NCBI GenBank assembly: GCA_040882565.1
Contig: JBBEAZ010000030.1
Location: forward strand, 1 to 64,000
DNA length: 64,000 bases
Source of the DNA: CF-162 sp040882565
Lineage (GTDB): Bacteria > Chloroflexota > Dehalococcoidia > SM23-28-2 > RBG-16-64-32
Direction: 5' to 3'
A program made the position numbers and the translations under genes. The notes beneath the pieces are model-generated. The model ran no database searches, was not told the origin of the DNA, and worked only from the letters and a program-made list of their open reading frames with translations. Shown here piece after piece: positions 32,182 to 39,963 of the stretch; the first letter of the stretch is position 1; each line of letters starts with the position of its first letter.

Positions 32182-33129
32182 CTAGAACTGCTCCGGATAG
32201 AGAAGGGCAGCGAGGAGTTGGATGTCGTCGACAAGGCGCGGTGTCGGGCCGCTGAGGAGAGAAGCGGGCACGGGGTACACTCGCTCGTTCAAGACGGCGG
32301 GCACCTGGTCCCAGCCGGGCCTTGCCGCAACGGTCGCGAGCGACTCGCCGAAATCGCTGTCGGCGAGGAGCACAACCTCGGGCGCGGCAGCGATGACGGC
32401 CTCGGTGCTCATCTGTGGGTACGGCTCGCCGGTAGATTCGGCGACGTTGGTGGTCTTGAGCAGCGTGTAGATCTCGTCCACGAAGCTGCCGGGCCCCACG
32501 GTGAAGAGCATCGGGTCGAGTTCGTGGAACACACTGAGCCCGGCATCGACATCGTCGAGTTCGGCTAGCACCGCCGCGATGTCATCCTGCATGCCGGAGA
32601 CGATCTCCGCCGCCTCGTCGCTTCGGCCGGTGATCTCACCGAGCGTCTCTATCTGGTCATAGACGCCATCGAGAGTGGCCGGCGTCTCCAGGTACATCGT
32701 CGCGATATCGAGGTTGACGAGGGAGTCCTGGAGCCCGCCGGGATCAAAGAAGATCAGGACGAGGTCTGGCTCGTAGGCGGCGATTGCCTCGACGCTTGGC
32801 TCGTAGCCGCTGAGCTTCGGGATAACCGCTGCCTCTGCGGGGTAGTCGGTGTTCTCATCCGCGGCGACGATGCTGTCGCCTGCGCCGACGGCGAAGAGGA
32901 CCTCGACGAAGGAGGGAGCGAGCGCGACGATCTGGCCAGGAGCCTCGTCGAAGGTGAACTCGATGCCGTTGTCGTCGGCGATCGTGAGGGGAAATTCGGT
33001 CGGTTGGGTGGCGGCGGCGCTGGTGGCGCCGCCCTCGGTTGGCGTGGCGTTGCCGCCGTCGTCATCATCGCCGCAGGCGGCCAGGAGGAGGACAGCGATG
33101 AGGCCGGCCAAGAGATATACGACACGCAT
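32182..33129 (-). CDS. btuF: ABC transporter substrate-binding lipoprotein, BtuF type
   Basis: The 315-residue protein has a lipoprotein signal ending in LLAACG (Cys about 19), an acidic/Gly/Thr linker, and the BtuF/FepB fold with QIVALAPSFVEVLFAVGAGD, then YEPSVEAIAAYEPDLVL. It would capture cobalamin outside the membrane. It is the first gene behind a cobalamin riboswitch and terminator. Confidence 0.9.
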   Translation of the reverse strand: MRVVYLLAGLIAVLLLAACGDDDDGGNATPTEGGATSAAATQPTEFPLTIADDNGIEFTFDEAPGQIVALAPSFVEVLFAVGAGDSIVAADENTDYPAEAAVIPKLSGYEPSVEAIAAYEPDLVLIFFDPGGLQDSLVNLDIATMYLETPATLDGVYDQIETLGEITGRSDEAAEIVSGMQDDIAAVLAELDDVDAGLSVFHELDPMLFTVGPGSFVDEIYTLLKTTNVAESTGEPYPQMSTEAVIAAAPEVVLLADSDFGESLATVAARPGWDQVPAVLNERVYPVPASLLSGPTPRLVDDIQLLAALLYPEQF

Positions 33130-33172
33130 GATAAGGACCTCCCGTCAACTGGCGGAAGGCAAGGCCGCGACT

Positions 33173-33204
33173 CAAACAAAAACCCCTGCTAGAGGGGCAG
33201 GGGT
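33173..33204 (-). terminator. Rho-independent terminator in the cobalamin-riboswitch leader
   Basis: On the minus strand ACCCCTGC pairs with GCAGGGGT across a 7-nt loop and runs into TTTTTGTTT, about 45 nt before btuF. As it follows directly after the aptamer, it is probably the expression platform: ligand binding would favour termination. Confidence 0.75.
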
Positions 33205-33224
33205 CGTTCGCAATCGTCGCGAGG

Positions 33225-33425
33225 CCCATGCCTTTCCTCGAAGGCTGGTACTTGGACACAGGCAGGCGACCTGGCTTCCCCGGTCTCTCCGCCTTGGGGC
33301 GGGAACCGGGGATACAGTTGCGGGACAGCGCCGGCCTCTCACCGGCTTCGCTTTTGACTCCTGCGCCCCGCGAGCGAGTGGCCCGCCGGCGGGACGTCGT
33401 GGAGACCTCCGTCCACCGTATTCGG
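33225..33425 (-). promoter_or_regulatory. cobalamin riboswitch
   Basis: On the minus strand the aptamer core is readable: GCCGGTGAGAGGCCGGCGC, TGTCCCGCAACTGT, and the B12 box AAGCCAGGTCGCCTGCC at 33260-33277. A GGTCTCC-like segment lies at the 5' side. Ends are approximate. It precedes btuF-btuC-btuD-pduO. The region 33130-33505 holds nothing else apparent except the terminator and the start of the divergent SDR. Confidence 0.92.
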
Positions 33426-33505
33426 TTTGGCACGAGTATAGGACAGGCCTGCCGCGACCGTCAACGAGCCGTTAGGATGGTGCCATCAGCAGTCAGGAGT
33501 GAGCT

Positions 33506-34297
33506 ATGGACCTGGGACTGGAAGGACGCGCGGCTCTGGTCGGCGGCGCGAGCAAGGGCATCGGCAAAGCGATCGCGACCGCGCTCGCCCGCGAAGGCTG
33601 CAGCGTGATGATCTGCTCACGCAGCGAAGAGAACCTTGGGGCGGCCGCCCTGGAGATCAGCGAGGCGACCGGCAAGAGCGTTGAGTGGACGACCTGTGAC
33701 ATGGCCTCGCACGACGACATTAAACGAACGGTGGCGGCGGCAGTGAAGGAACTCGGAAAGCTGGACGTGCTCGTGAATAACGCCGGCGGGCCGCCGACGG
33801 GCGCGTTCCAGGACCTCGACGAGCGCTACTGGCAGCACGCGATCGACCAGAATCTGCTGTCGGTGGTGCGGACGGTGCGGGAGGCACTACCGCATCTGAT
33901 CCGTTCCGGCAGCGGGCGGATCATCAACGTGACCTCGGTGGCTGTGAAGCAGCCGATCGACGGCCTAATCCTTTCGAATACGACGCGATTGGGTGTCGTC
34001 GGGTTGGCGAAGACGCTCTCGCGCGAACTCGCGCCGCAAGGGATCACCGTGAACAACGTCTGCCCAGGTAACATCGCGACGGAGCGCCTGATGGTTCTGA
34101 TCGAGGAACGCGCGAAGCGTCAGCAGCAATCGCTGGAGGAGGCGGTGGCGTTGGAGGAAGGACGCGTGCCGATGGGCTTCCTGGGGGAAGCGTCGGATGT
34201 TGCGTCGCTCGTGGCGTTCCTGGCGTCAGCGCCGGCGCGGTTCATCACCGGCACAACTATCCAGGTTGACGGCGGCAGCACGACGGCCGTGTTCTAA
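33506..34297 (+). CDS. SDR-family protein lacking the usual Tyr-Lys pair
   Basis: The 263-residue protein has the nucleotide-binding motif GGASKGIGKAIA, NNAGG and the FabG-like end ITGTTIQVDGGS. Where classical SDRs have Y-x-x-x-K it reads SNTTRLGVVGLAKT, so Tyr and Lys are replaced by Ser and Arg. A subgroup of FabG-like proteins shows the same change; their activity is unclear. ATG with AGGAGTGAG upstream. A bidirectional terminator follows. Confidence 0.85.
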   Translation: MDLGLEGRAALVGGASKGIGKAIATALAREGCSVMICSRSEENLGAAALEISEATGKSVEWTTCDMASHDDIKRTVAAAVKELGKLDVLVNNAGGPPTGAFQDLDERYWQHAIDQNLLSVVRTVREALPHLIRSGSGRIINVTSVAVKQPIDGLILSNTTRLGVVGLAKTLSRELAPQGITVNNVCPGNIATERLMVLIEERAKRQQQSLEEAVALEEGRVPMGFLGEASDVASLVAFLASAPARFITGTTIQVDGGSTTAVF

Positions 34298-34323
34298 GTG
34301 CGCACGCAGCCCGTAAATGACAG

Positions 34324-34347
34324 AAGGGGCGCCGCGCGGCGCCCCTT
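34324..34347. terminator. bidirectional hairpin terminator
   Basis: AAGGGGCGCCG and CGGCGCCCCTT pair perfectly around CG between two convergent genes (SDR ending 34297, binding protein ending 34365). T residues follow on the plus strand and A residues precede. Confidence 0.7.
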
Positions 34348-34364
34348 CCTTCGTCTCTGGCTGA

Positions 34365-36335
34365 TCAGCTAGCCCGGCCCTGGTACGAGTCGTCGCTCTG
34401 GTCGAACCAGACCTGAGCGGTCCAGTAGTTGTTGCCGAACCACGGCCAGCCCGTGCGGTTCTTGACGTACGGCCAGGCGATTGACCCGCCACCCGGCGAG
34501 GCGTAGTCGATGCGGCAGTTAGCTCCGGGCGCCTCCTTGTTTGTCTCGCCGAGCGCGTACCGCTGTATCTCGTAGCCAAGCTGCAGCCGCGCCTCGGGGT
34601 CAAACTCTTTGCGCTGGTTGTCGAGGAGCGTGTCGAGGGCGGGGTCGGAGACGCGGAAGGAATTCTTCGGCCCGCCCGTCTTGTAGTAGGGGTAGAACCA
34701 GTCGTCAAGGTCGATCCAGCCGTTGTCGAAGCCCCAAGTCATGCCGGCTAGATCGCAGTCGTCTTTGAGGAGACCTTCGGCGATGCGCTGGTAAGGCACG
34801 GTCTGGAACTTAGGAGCTTCCTCGACGCCGAGGTTCTTCTTGAGTGTCGTCTCGATGTACGTCGGCGCATAGCGGCGGATGTAGTCCGGCACGTCGGCGA
34901 ACCAGATCTGCGGGATGTCGGGCTTGCCGGCGGCCTCGTAGAGCTGACGCGCCTCCTGTAGGTCGGCGTCGCGGCCGGCCTTGTCGGTCCGGTAGCCTGG
35001 AAGCGCCATCAGTTCGTCCTCCGGCAGCGCCCAGTAGCTGATCGCCTTGGTGATCGGCCCGGCGACGTTCCAGGCGCCGCTACCGACGATCTGGACAACC
35101 TGACTGCGGTCGGCAGCGAGGTGGAGGGCGCGGCGCACGCGCCAGTCGTCGAAGGGCTTGCAGAAGACCTTCAGGCGCGAGTTCAGCCAGCCTGATGTGG
35201 CGGCGCGCTGGAACTCGACCTCCGGGTGCTGGTCTTTGAAGTTGACGATCCAGGAAGGGTTGTCGATGAAGCCGGCGGTGTCGATCTCCTTGCGGCTGAA
35301 GAGGGATTCAACGGTAGCGTCGTTGAGGCCCTGGCCCGTTGCCCTGTAGCCGTCCAGGTAGGGCCGGCCGAGGGACTTGTCTTCCCAGCCGAACCACTCC
35401 GGATTCTTGACGGCGTGGAACTCGATGCCGAATTTGAGGTCGGTCCAGATGAAGGGGCCGGTGCCGATCATGCGGTCCCCGGGACCGGGTTCACGGCCGG
35501 CGAGGGCGTCAACCGAGTCCCAGGGCCGCTCGTCCAGACCGGGTTCCATGTCAACAATCTCCCGCGGGATGATCATGGCGTTGGTATCGGCGAGGAAGTG
35601 GAAGAAAGGCGCAACCGGGCCCAGGGTGGTGATCCGGAGAGTGTAGTCGTCGACCTTCTCCATGCGGTCGATGGTGGAGTACTGACTGGAGCGGTAGTAG
35701 TACGGCCACTGCGGGCTGTCGGCGTTGCGCTGACGGTCGAAGCTAAAAATGATGTCGTCGACAGTCAGCTCACGGCCCGCGAGGTCGGGGAAGTTGCTGC
35801 GGATCTTATCGGTGTCGTGGAACTTGATACCCCTGCGGATCTTGATCACATATTCGGTGGGCGGGTCGCCGATCATCTCCGGCGCGGACTCAGCGATGTC
35901 GGGAATGATGTTTTCCCAGGTCGGCTGGTCGTGGCTGCCGTACATGTAGAGCTTGCTGAAGATCGCCGACTGGTTGGAATACATCGGCCCGAACTGCGTC
36001 TGGTGCGGGTCGTAGCGGTCGAGGACGACCGGGTCGAAGCCGATGTAAGTGAGGGTGCCGCCGCGCGAGTCGGTCGGCGCGGGTGTGAACGGACGGCGGG
36101 CGTCGACGAAGTCGAGGGGTTCGGCATCCGTACCGTCCGGATAGTTGAGGAACTTCTGCAGGGCCGCGCTTTGACCAGAATCACCGTTGCCGCCGGTTCC
36201 GCCGGGTTCGTCGCTGCTGCAGCCGACGACGCCGGCTGCGGCGAGGCCACCGCCGACCGTAAGAGTGCCGGACATCAGGCGCCGGCGGCTAACTCGCTGT
36301 TTCCAGAACTTGTCCCAGTACTTAGAGTCCGACAT
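34365..36335 (-). CDS. ABC transporter substrate-binding protein, family 5 (dipeptide/oligopeptide type)
   Basis: The 656-residue protein has a Tat motif SRRRLM (16-21) followed by a hydrophobic stretch and a lipobox ending at C39 (VVGC), so it is exported folded and lipidated. The body is a family 5 solute-binding protein: EYVIKIRRGIKFHDTD, a central KVFCKPFDDWRVRRALHLAA, and a long C-terminal lobe. Ligands of this family are peptides, sugars or metals; not decidable here. It is the last gene of the dppB-dppC unit, 66 nt after the permease. Confidence 0.9.
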   Translation of the reverse strand: MSDSKYWDKFWKQRVSRRRLMSGTLTVGGGLAAAGVVGCSSDEPGGTGGNGDSGQSAALQKFLNYPDGTDAEPLDFVDARRPFTPAPTDSRGGTLTYIGFDPVVLDRYDPHQTQFGPMYSNQSAIFSKLYMYGSHDQPTWENIIPDIAESAPEMIGDPPTEYVIKIRRGIKFHDTDKIRSNFPDLAGRELTVDDIIFSFDRQRNADSPQWPYYYRSSQYSTIDRMEKVDDYTLRITTLGPVAPFFHFLADTNAMIIPREIVDMEPGLDERPWDSVDALAGREPGPGDRMIGTGPFIWTDLKFGIEFHAVKNPEWFGWEDKSLGRPYLDGYRATGQGLNDATVESLFSRKEIDTAGFIDNPSWIVNFKDQHPEVEFQRAATSGWLNSRLKVFCKPFDDWRVRRALHLAADRSQVVQIVGSGAWNVAGPITKAISYWALPEDELMALPGYRTDKAGRDADLQEARQLYEAAGKPDIPQIWFADVPDYIRRYAPTYIETTLKKNLGVEEAPKFQTVPYQRIAEGLLKDDCDLAGMTWGFDNGWIDLDDWFYPYYKTGGPKNSFRVSDPALDTLLDNQRKEFDPEARLQLGYEIQRYALGETNKEAPGANCRIDYASPGGGSIAWPYVKNRTGWPWFGNNYWTAQVWFDQSDDSYQGRAS

Positions 36336-36401
36336 TGACCTCCCAGTCTCCTTTCAGACGATGCCCTTGGTCAGGTTACGTCGAGCCACGGCGTTGGGGA
36401 T

Positions 36402-37403
36402 TTACCTTGCCCGAAGCCGGGGGTCGAGGACGTCTCGCAGTGCATCTCCCGCGAGATTGAAGCCTAGCACAGCCAGCGAGATGGCGGCAGCAGACCAGAC
36501 GCCCGGCCAGGGAGCATCGCCCAGCGACGAGTATGACTCGCTGAGCATGAACCCCCAGGAGGTGCCGGTGGGCAGCTTGTCCGGGACGATGAAGCTGAGG
36601 GCCGCTTCCGCGAGAATGACAACGCCGATCCCGGTCGAAAAGACGACGATGATCGACGCCATAATGTTGGGCAAGATATAGCCCCACATGATGCGGACGT
36701 CGGACGCGCCGATCACGCGTGCGGCTTCGACGTATTGCTGCTCTCGCGTCGACAGGACGACGCCCCTGGTGATCCTTTGAACGCTCGGGACGCCGACGAA
36801 CCCGAGCGCGCAGGCAGCCATTAAGAGGCTTGCTTGCTCACCTGAACCTAACGGATTGATCGTGACTATGAGGATCAAGGCGATGAGAGGTGGGAACGAT
36901 TGCAGGGCGTCCATGAAGCGCTGGAAGATGATGTCGAGCCAGGAGCCGAAGTATCCAGAGATAACGCCGATCCCGGAACCGAGGATAGTGGCGACGATGA
37001 GAGCCCAGATGCCGACGAAGAGCGAGCGCCGGGCGCCGTTGACGATGCGCGCCCAGATATCACGGCCAGACTTATCGGTGCCGAGCCAGTGCTCGGCGCT
37101 CGGGCTTTCGTACTGGGCGACGAAGCCTCCCTCGGTGACGAAGAGATCTTCCGCGCCGTAGCGCTGCATGAACGGCTCACCCAGCTCGAAGCCGAAGGGC
37201 CGGTCGGGGAGCGCGGGGGCGCCAAACTCCGCCTTTGGCATGCCGAGCGTCATCGCGAATAGAAAGAAGATGATGACAAAGCCGAAGGCCCCGAGTGGCT
37301 TGGCCTTGGAGAACTTCCAAACGGCCCGAAGGACACCGCCTCGCTTGCCGGTCGGTTCGGCATGTGCGGCTGCTTCTACGGGGATCGCCTGTACGTCGTC
37401 CAT
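36402..37403 (-). CDS. dppC: ABC transporter permease, DppC type
   Basis: The 333-residue permease has an N-terminal cytoplasmic segment, a first helix (about 38-55), a long loop with HWLGTDKSGRDIWARIVNGA (the OppC/DppC hallmark), and a C-terminal transport domain with the coupling loop EAARVIGASDVRIMWGYILP. It pairs with the DppB-type permease 11 nt upstream. ATP-binding subunits are not adjacent; a DppD-type gene lies at 42361. Confidence 0.92.
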   Translation of the reverse strand: MDDVQAIPVEAAAHAEPTGKRGGVLRAVWKFSKAKPLGAFGFVIIFFLFAMTLGMPKAEFGAPALPDRPFGFELGEPFMQRYGAEDLFVTEGGFVAQYESPSAEHWLGTDKSGRDIWARIVNGARRSLFVGIWALIVATILGSGIGVISGYFGSWLDIIFQRFMDALQSFPPLIALILIVTINPLGSGEQASLLMAACALGFVGVPSVQRITRGVVLSTREQQYVEAARVIGASDVRIMWGYILPNIMASIIVVFSTGIGVVILAEAALSFIVPDKLPTGTSWGFMLSESYSSLGDAPWPGVWSAAAISLAVLGFNLAGDALRDVLDPRLRAR

Positions 37404-37414
37404 CGTTGCGAACC

Positions 37415-38419
37415 TTAGCTGTACCTGATCCGCGGATCAAGCCAGCCGTAGGCGATGTCGATGATGAGGTTCACAAAGACGAGCACCATTGCGACGACGA
37501 TGACGACGCCCTGGACAGCCGGGAAGTTGGGAGTCTGGACGATGTTGAAGACCACGTACTGGCCGATGCCGGGGATGCGGTAGATGAACTCCAGGATGAC
37601 ATTCCCGCTGACAATGCTGCCGAGGAGGATGCCTACGATTGTGAGCACCGGGATGAGGGCGTTCTTGAGCGCGTGCCGGATAACGACCACCCGCTCCTTG
37701 AGACCCTTGGCCCAGGCCGTGCGCACATAGTCCTGCCTCAGCACCTCGAGCATCTGGGACCGCAGGAAGCGCATGATGATCGCCCCCGTGCCGAGACCAC
37801 CCAGGAGAGCCGGAGCGAACATGATTTTCAGGTTGTCGAATGGATTGTCCGAGAGACTCGAGTAACTCCCCTGTGGACCAAACCAGTCCGCGAAGAACGT
37901 GCCTTCCCCATATCTAGACGAGAGCAAGATGACCATGACCGCAAGGACAAACACGGGGACGCCAAGGAAGAGAATCGAGATGAATCGCAGGAGGTAATCG
38001 ACGGGGCTGTCCTGCTTGACCGCCGAGATCACGCCAATGGGCAGGGCGATGACCAGGGCGACGAATATCTGCAGCAGGCCAAGCTCGATGGACGGCCCCG
38101 CACGTTCCTTGATCTCGTCGATGATCGGGTCCTTATTGCCAACCGAAGAGTAACCAAGGTCAAGCTGCGCGAGGTCAAAGAGGAAGTCCTTGTATTGCGT
38201 AGGAATCGAGCCGTTGAGGCCGAGTTCGGTCCGGGCGATGGCCTTACAGTCTTCGATCTGTTGCTCGGAGTCGGCGCCGCCGCCGCCCGAGAAGCAGATG
38301 CCCGCCCGGCGACTGACGACTGTGTCGGAGTCTACGCGGAGGGCGGCGAACACCATCGTCGCCACGAGGAAAAGAACGAGGAAATTCAGGAGGATGCGGC
38401 GGATGATGTATTGCTGCAC
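37415..38419 (-). CDS. dppB: ABC transporter permease, DppB type
   Basis: The 334-residue protein begins MQQYIIRRILLNFLVLFLVA, as DppB permeases do, and has the EAA loop DYVRTAWAKGLKERVVVIRHALKNA and a conserved end with VFVNLIIDIAYGWLDPRIRY. A large extracytoplasmic loop (about 35-115) contains two Cys. First gene of the operon; a TTGACA-17-TAATTT promoter lies about 100 nt upstream. Confidence 0.92.
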   Translation of the reverse strand: MQQYIIRRILLNFLVLFLVATMVFAALRVDSDTVVSRRAGICFSGGGGADSEQQIEDCKAIARTELGLNGSIPTQYKDFLFDLAQLDLGYSSVGNKDPIIDEIKERAGPSIELGLLQIFVALVIALPIGVISAVKQDSPVDYLLRFISILFLGVPVFVLAVMVILLSSRYGEGTFFADWFGPQGSYSSLSDNPFDNLKIMFAPALLGGLGTGAIIMRFLRSQMLEVLRQDYVRTAWAKGLKERVVVIRHALKNALIPVLTIVGILLGSIVSGNVILEFIYRIPGIGQYVVFNIVQTPNFPAVQGVVIVVAMVLVFVNLIIDIAYGWLDPRIRYS

Positions 38420-38517
38420 GCGATACCTCTAAGGCAGCAGGCACCTGAGGCCTGGAGAGCTGGCGTCAAATAACATATCGAATAATTCCCTAATACGGGG
38501 CAAATCGAAGTGGCTAG

Positions 38518-38546
38518 AAATTAGCACCGGCCCTATACAATGTCAA
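38518..38546 (-). promoter_or_regulatory. dpp operon promoter TTGACA-17-TAATTT
   Basis: On the minus strand a perfect -35 TTGACA (38541-38546) is separated by 17 nt from TAATTT (38518-38523). The predicted leader to dppB is about 90 nt. Confidence 0.5.
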
Positions 38547-38679
38547 GACAGCGCCGGAGGAGCCTCCGATATGCGGGGCGCGGTCACGGTTGGCGGTGGA
38601 GCCGCGGTAAGGAAATTGTGGACAGCAGACGGATACTGCTTGACAGTTTTCAGCGGTTCATCATAGGATAGTTACAGAA

Positions 38680-38696
38680 GTCACAAACGTTGTGAC
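38680..38696. promoter_or_regulatory. perfect palindrome GTCACAA-ACG-TTGTGAC, candidate operator
   Basis: A 7-bp perfect inverted repeat with a 3-nt spacer, typical in size for a dimeric regulator. It lies upstream of both the dpp operon promoter and the zinc-ribbon gene. The binding protein is unknown. Confidence 0.45.
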
Positions 38697-38822
38697 GCGC
38701 CGAATCCGCCGTAGGCGGACCGGGGGAAAATCATCGGGGTGAATCTCGATCCGGCCCTCGCGGACGAGTAGGGTCACCCTTTCGACCCGAACCCGTCAAC
38801 TAACCTCGGAGGCGAAAGAAGG

Positions 38823-38858
38823 GGCCAATCCACCGCGTGGTGGCATCGGCTCTTTTTT
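38823..38858 (+). terminator. hairpin plus T6, possible attenuator before the zinc-ribbon gene
   Basis: CCACC and GGTGG pair around GCGT, extended by outer GGCC/CGGC-type pairs, and are followed by TCTTTTTTG. It ends 25 nt before the zinc-ribbon ATG, so it sits in that gene's leader and could attenuate it. Confidence 0.5.
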
Positions 38859-38882
38859 GTTGCACGGGAGGACTGAACAAAG

Positions 38883-39095
38883 ATGGTACAGACAGCCACA
38901 CGACCCCGAGCCTGCCCACGCTGCCAGGGATCCATGCTCTTCGAAGAGGACTGGTACGGCGCCTACAGTACGTGCCTGGCCTGTGGCTACGTGCACGAAG
39001 TCGGCGCGATGGCCGCCGGCGAACTCGAGGCCGAATTGAACGGCGAAACCCGCCAGCGCCGGCGTCAGCCATCGCACGGCAAGCTCCGGTTATAG
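38883..39095 (+). CDS. small zinc-ribbon protein, 70 aa
   Basis: Two CxxC knuckles (ACPRCQGSML and TCLACGY) about 20 residues apart form a zinc ribbon. The C-terminal tail is basic and Gln/Arg-rich (RQRRRQPSHGK), which could contact nucleic acid. The ATG follows GGGAGGA by about 11 nt. It is preceded by a hairpin-T6 element and followed by its own terminator, so it is a single-gene unit. Function unknown. Confidence 0.75.
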   Translation: MVQTATRPRACPRCQGSMLFEEDWYGAYSTCLACGYVHEVGAMAAGELEAELNGETRQRRRQPSHGKLRL

Positions 39096-39118
39096 CTCCC
39101 AGACAAACACGAACAGAC

Positions 39119-39151
39119 AGGGGCGCTGGCCAACGGCCGGCGCCCTTTTAG
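39119..39151 (+). terminator. Rho-independent terminator
   Basis: GGGCGCTGGCC pairs with GGCCGGCGCCC (one wobble) around AAC, followed by TTTTA. It closes the zinc-ribbon transcript. Confidence 0.75.
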
Positions 39152-39178
39152 TTTCGCCGCGCGGCGGAGGAGGTACGG

Positions 39179-39502
39179 ATGGCATACGTTAGAGTTTCGA
39201 CGATGAAGCCCCAGAGCGGGAGTGAAGAGGACGTGCGTAAGCTGAACGAGGAGCTGGTCGCGTTCTATCGCAGCCGGCCGGGCTGCATCGCCAGCCATTT
39301 CATCGCGGCGGCGGATGAGTCAGGCGAGCAAGGGCGTGTGACGTTCTGGGAGTCGGAGAGCCTGGCGAACTCAGCGGCGACCAACGACCACTCGATGTTC
39401 CTGCGCTCGCGCCTGCACCTGTTGGTGGAACACGGCCACCTCGACCGGTCGTTCCACGCCGACCTCGGCGTCGGCGCCTCGGTTCTCGCCGGCACCGCAT
39501 AA
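39179..39502 (+). CDS. antibiotic-biosynthesis-monooxygenase-like (ABM) domain protein
   Basis: The 107-residue protein has the dimeric alpha-beta barrel pattern of ABM/YgiN proteins: VRVSTMKPQSGSEED, LVAFYRSRPGCIASHFI, a strand GRVTFWESESLANS and a closing His-rich helix. These proteins include haem- or quinone-handling monooxygenases and many of unknown role. ATG with GGAGGAGG 5 nt upstream, one of the best ribosome-binding sites here. Confidence 0.65.
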   Translation: MAYVRVSTMKPQSGSEEDVRKLNEELVAFYRSRPGCIASHFIAAADESGEQGRVTFWESESLANSAATNDHSMFLRSRLHLLVEHGHLDRSFHADLGVGASVLAGTA

Positions 39503-39542
39503 CCCAGCCGATCGCGGTCGAACGGGCGGCTGATATACGCAA

Positions 39543-39570
39543 TGTTAACGTCTGTTAAGTAACTGTAAAC
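39543..39570. promoter_or_regulatory. three direct repeats with 10-11 nt period, Pho-box-like
   Basis: TGTTAA (39543), TGTTAA (39553) and TGTAAA (39564) are spaced by 10 and 11 nt. The last two form CTGTTAA-GTAA-CTGTAAA, the 7-4-7 layout of a PhoB-type box. They lie about 100 nt before the ATG at 39669. The regulator is inferred, not seen. Confidence 0.4.
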
Positions 39571-39668
39571 TTGATTCAAGGCGCGTCCGGCGCATAACCT
39601 GAGCACTGAGGACACAATGCCGGACGTAATGAATCGGCCTCACGCGATCAAGGGGAGGGGTTGAGGGT

Positions 39669-39908
39669 ATGGTTTCCGCGACGAAGGAGTCCGAAAGTTC
39701 CTACTCGCCGCTGCAGTCACACTTTCTTCACCGGTTGAACCGCCTGCTGCGCCTGCGCGCGGAACAAAGCAGTCAGCTGAATGAAGACGGGCTACGCCTC
39801 ATCGACCGCACTATCTATTCCACGTACTGCGATGCGGTGGAGCTGGGGGTGGCGGACGAGGCGCAGAAGTTGCTGCACCGCTCAGCGGTGACTGCCGCCG
39901 CTAAATAA
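39669..39908 (+). CDS. hypothetical helical protein, 79 aa
   Basis: A soluble, helical protein (HFLHRLNRLLRLRAEQSSQL, then IDRTIYSTYCDAVELG) without recognisable domain. The ATG is preceded by GGGGAGGGG, a strong ribosome-binding site. Direct repeats resembling a response-regulator site lie upstream, and no gene shares its strand immediately after. Possibly a small regulatory or stress protein; not assigned. Confidence 0.6.
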   Translation: MVSATKESESSYSPLQSHFLHRLNRLLRLRAEQSSQLNEDGLRLIDRTIYSTYCDAVELGVADEAQKLLHRSAVTAAAK

Positions 39909-39963
39909 TCTGACCTCGCGCTGCCCTACGGGCGGCGCTGGCGCGCGGCATGGACGGTGCGCG

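Larger units (their letters stand above)
38420..38882. other. 463-nt intergenic region between dpp operon and zinc-ribbon gene
   Basis: The part next to dppB (38470-38560) is AT-rich and holds a minus-strand promoter. A perfect 17-bp palindrome lies at 38680-38696. The right part carries a hairpin followed by T6 (38823-38858). Short frames exist but none has a ribosome-binding site or protein-like composition. Confidence 0.5.
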
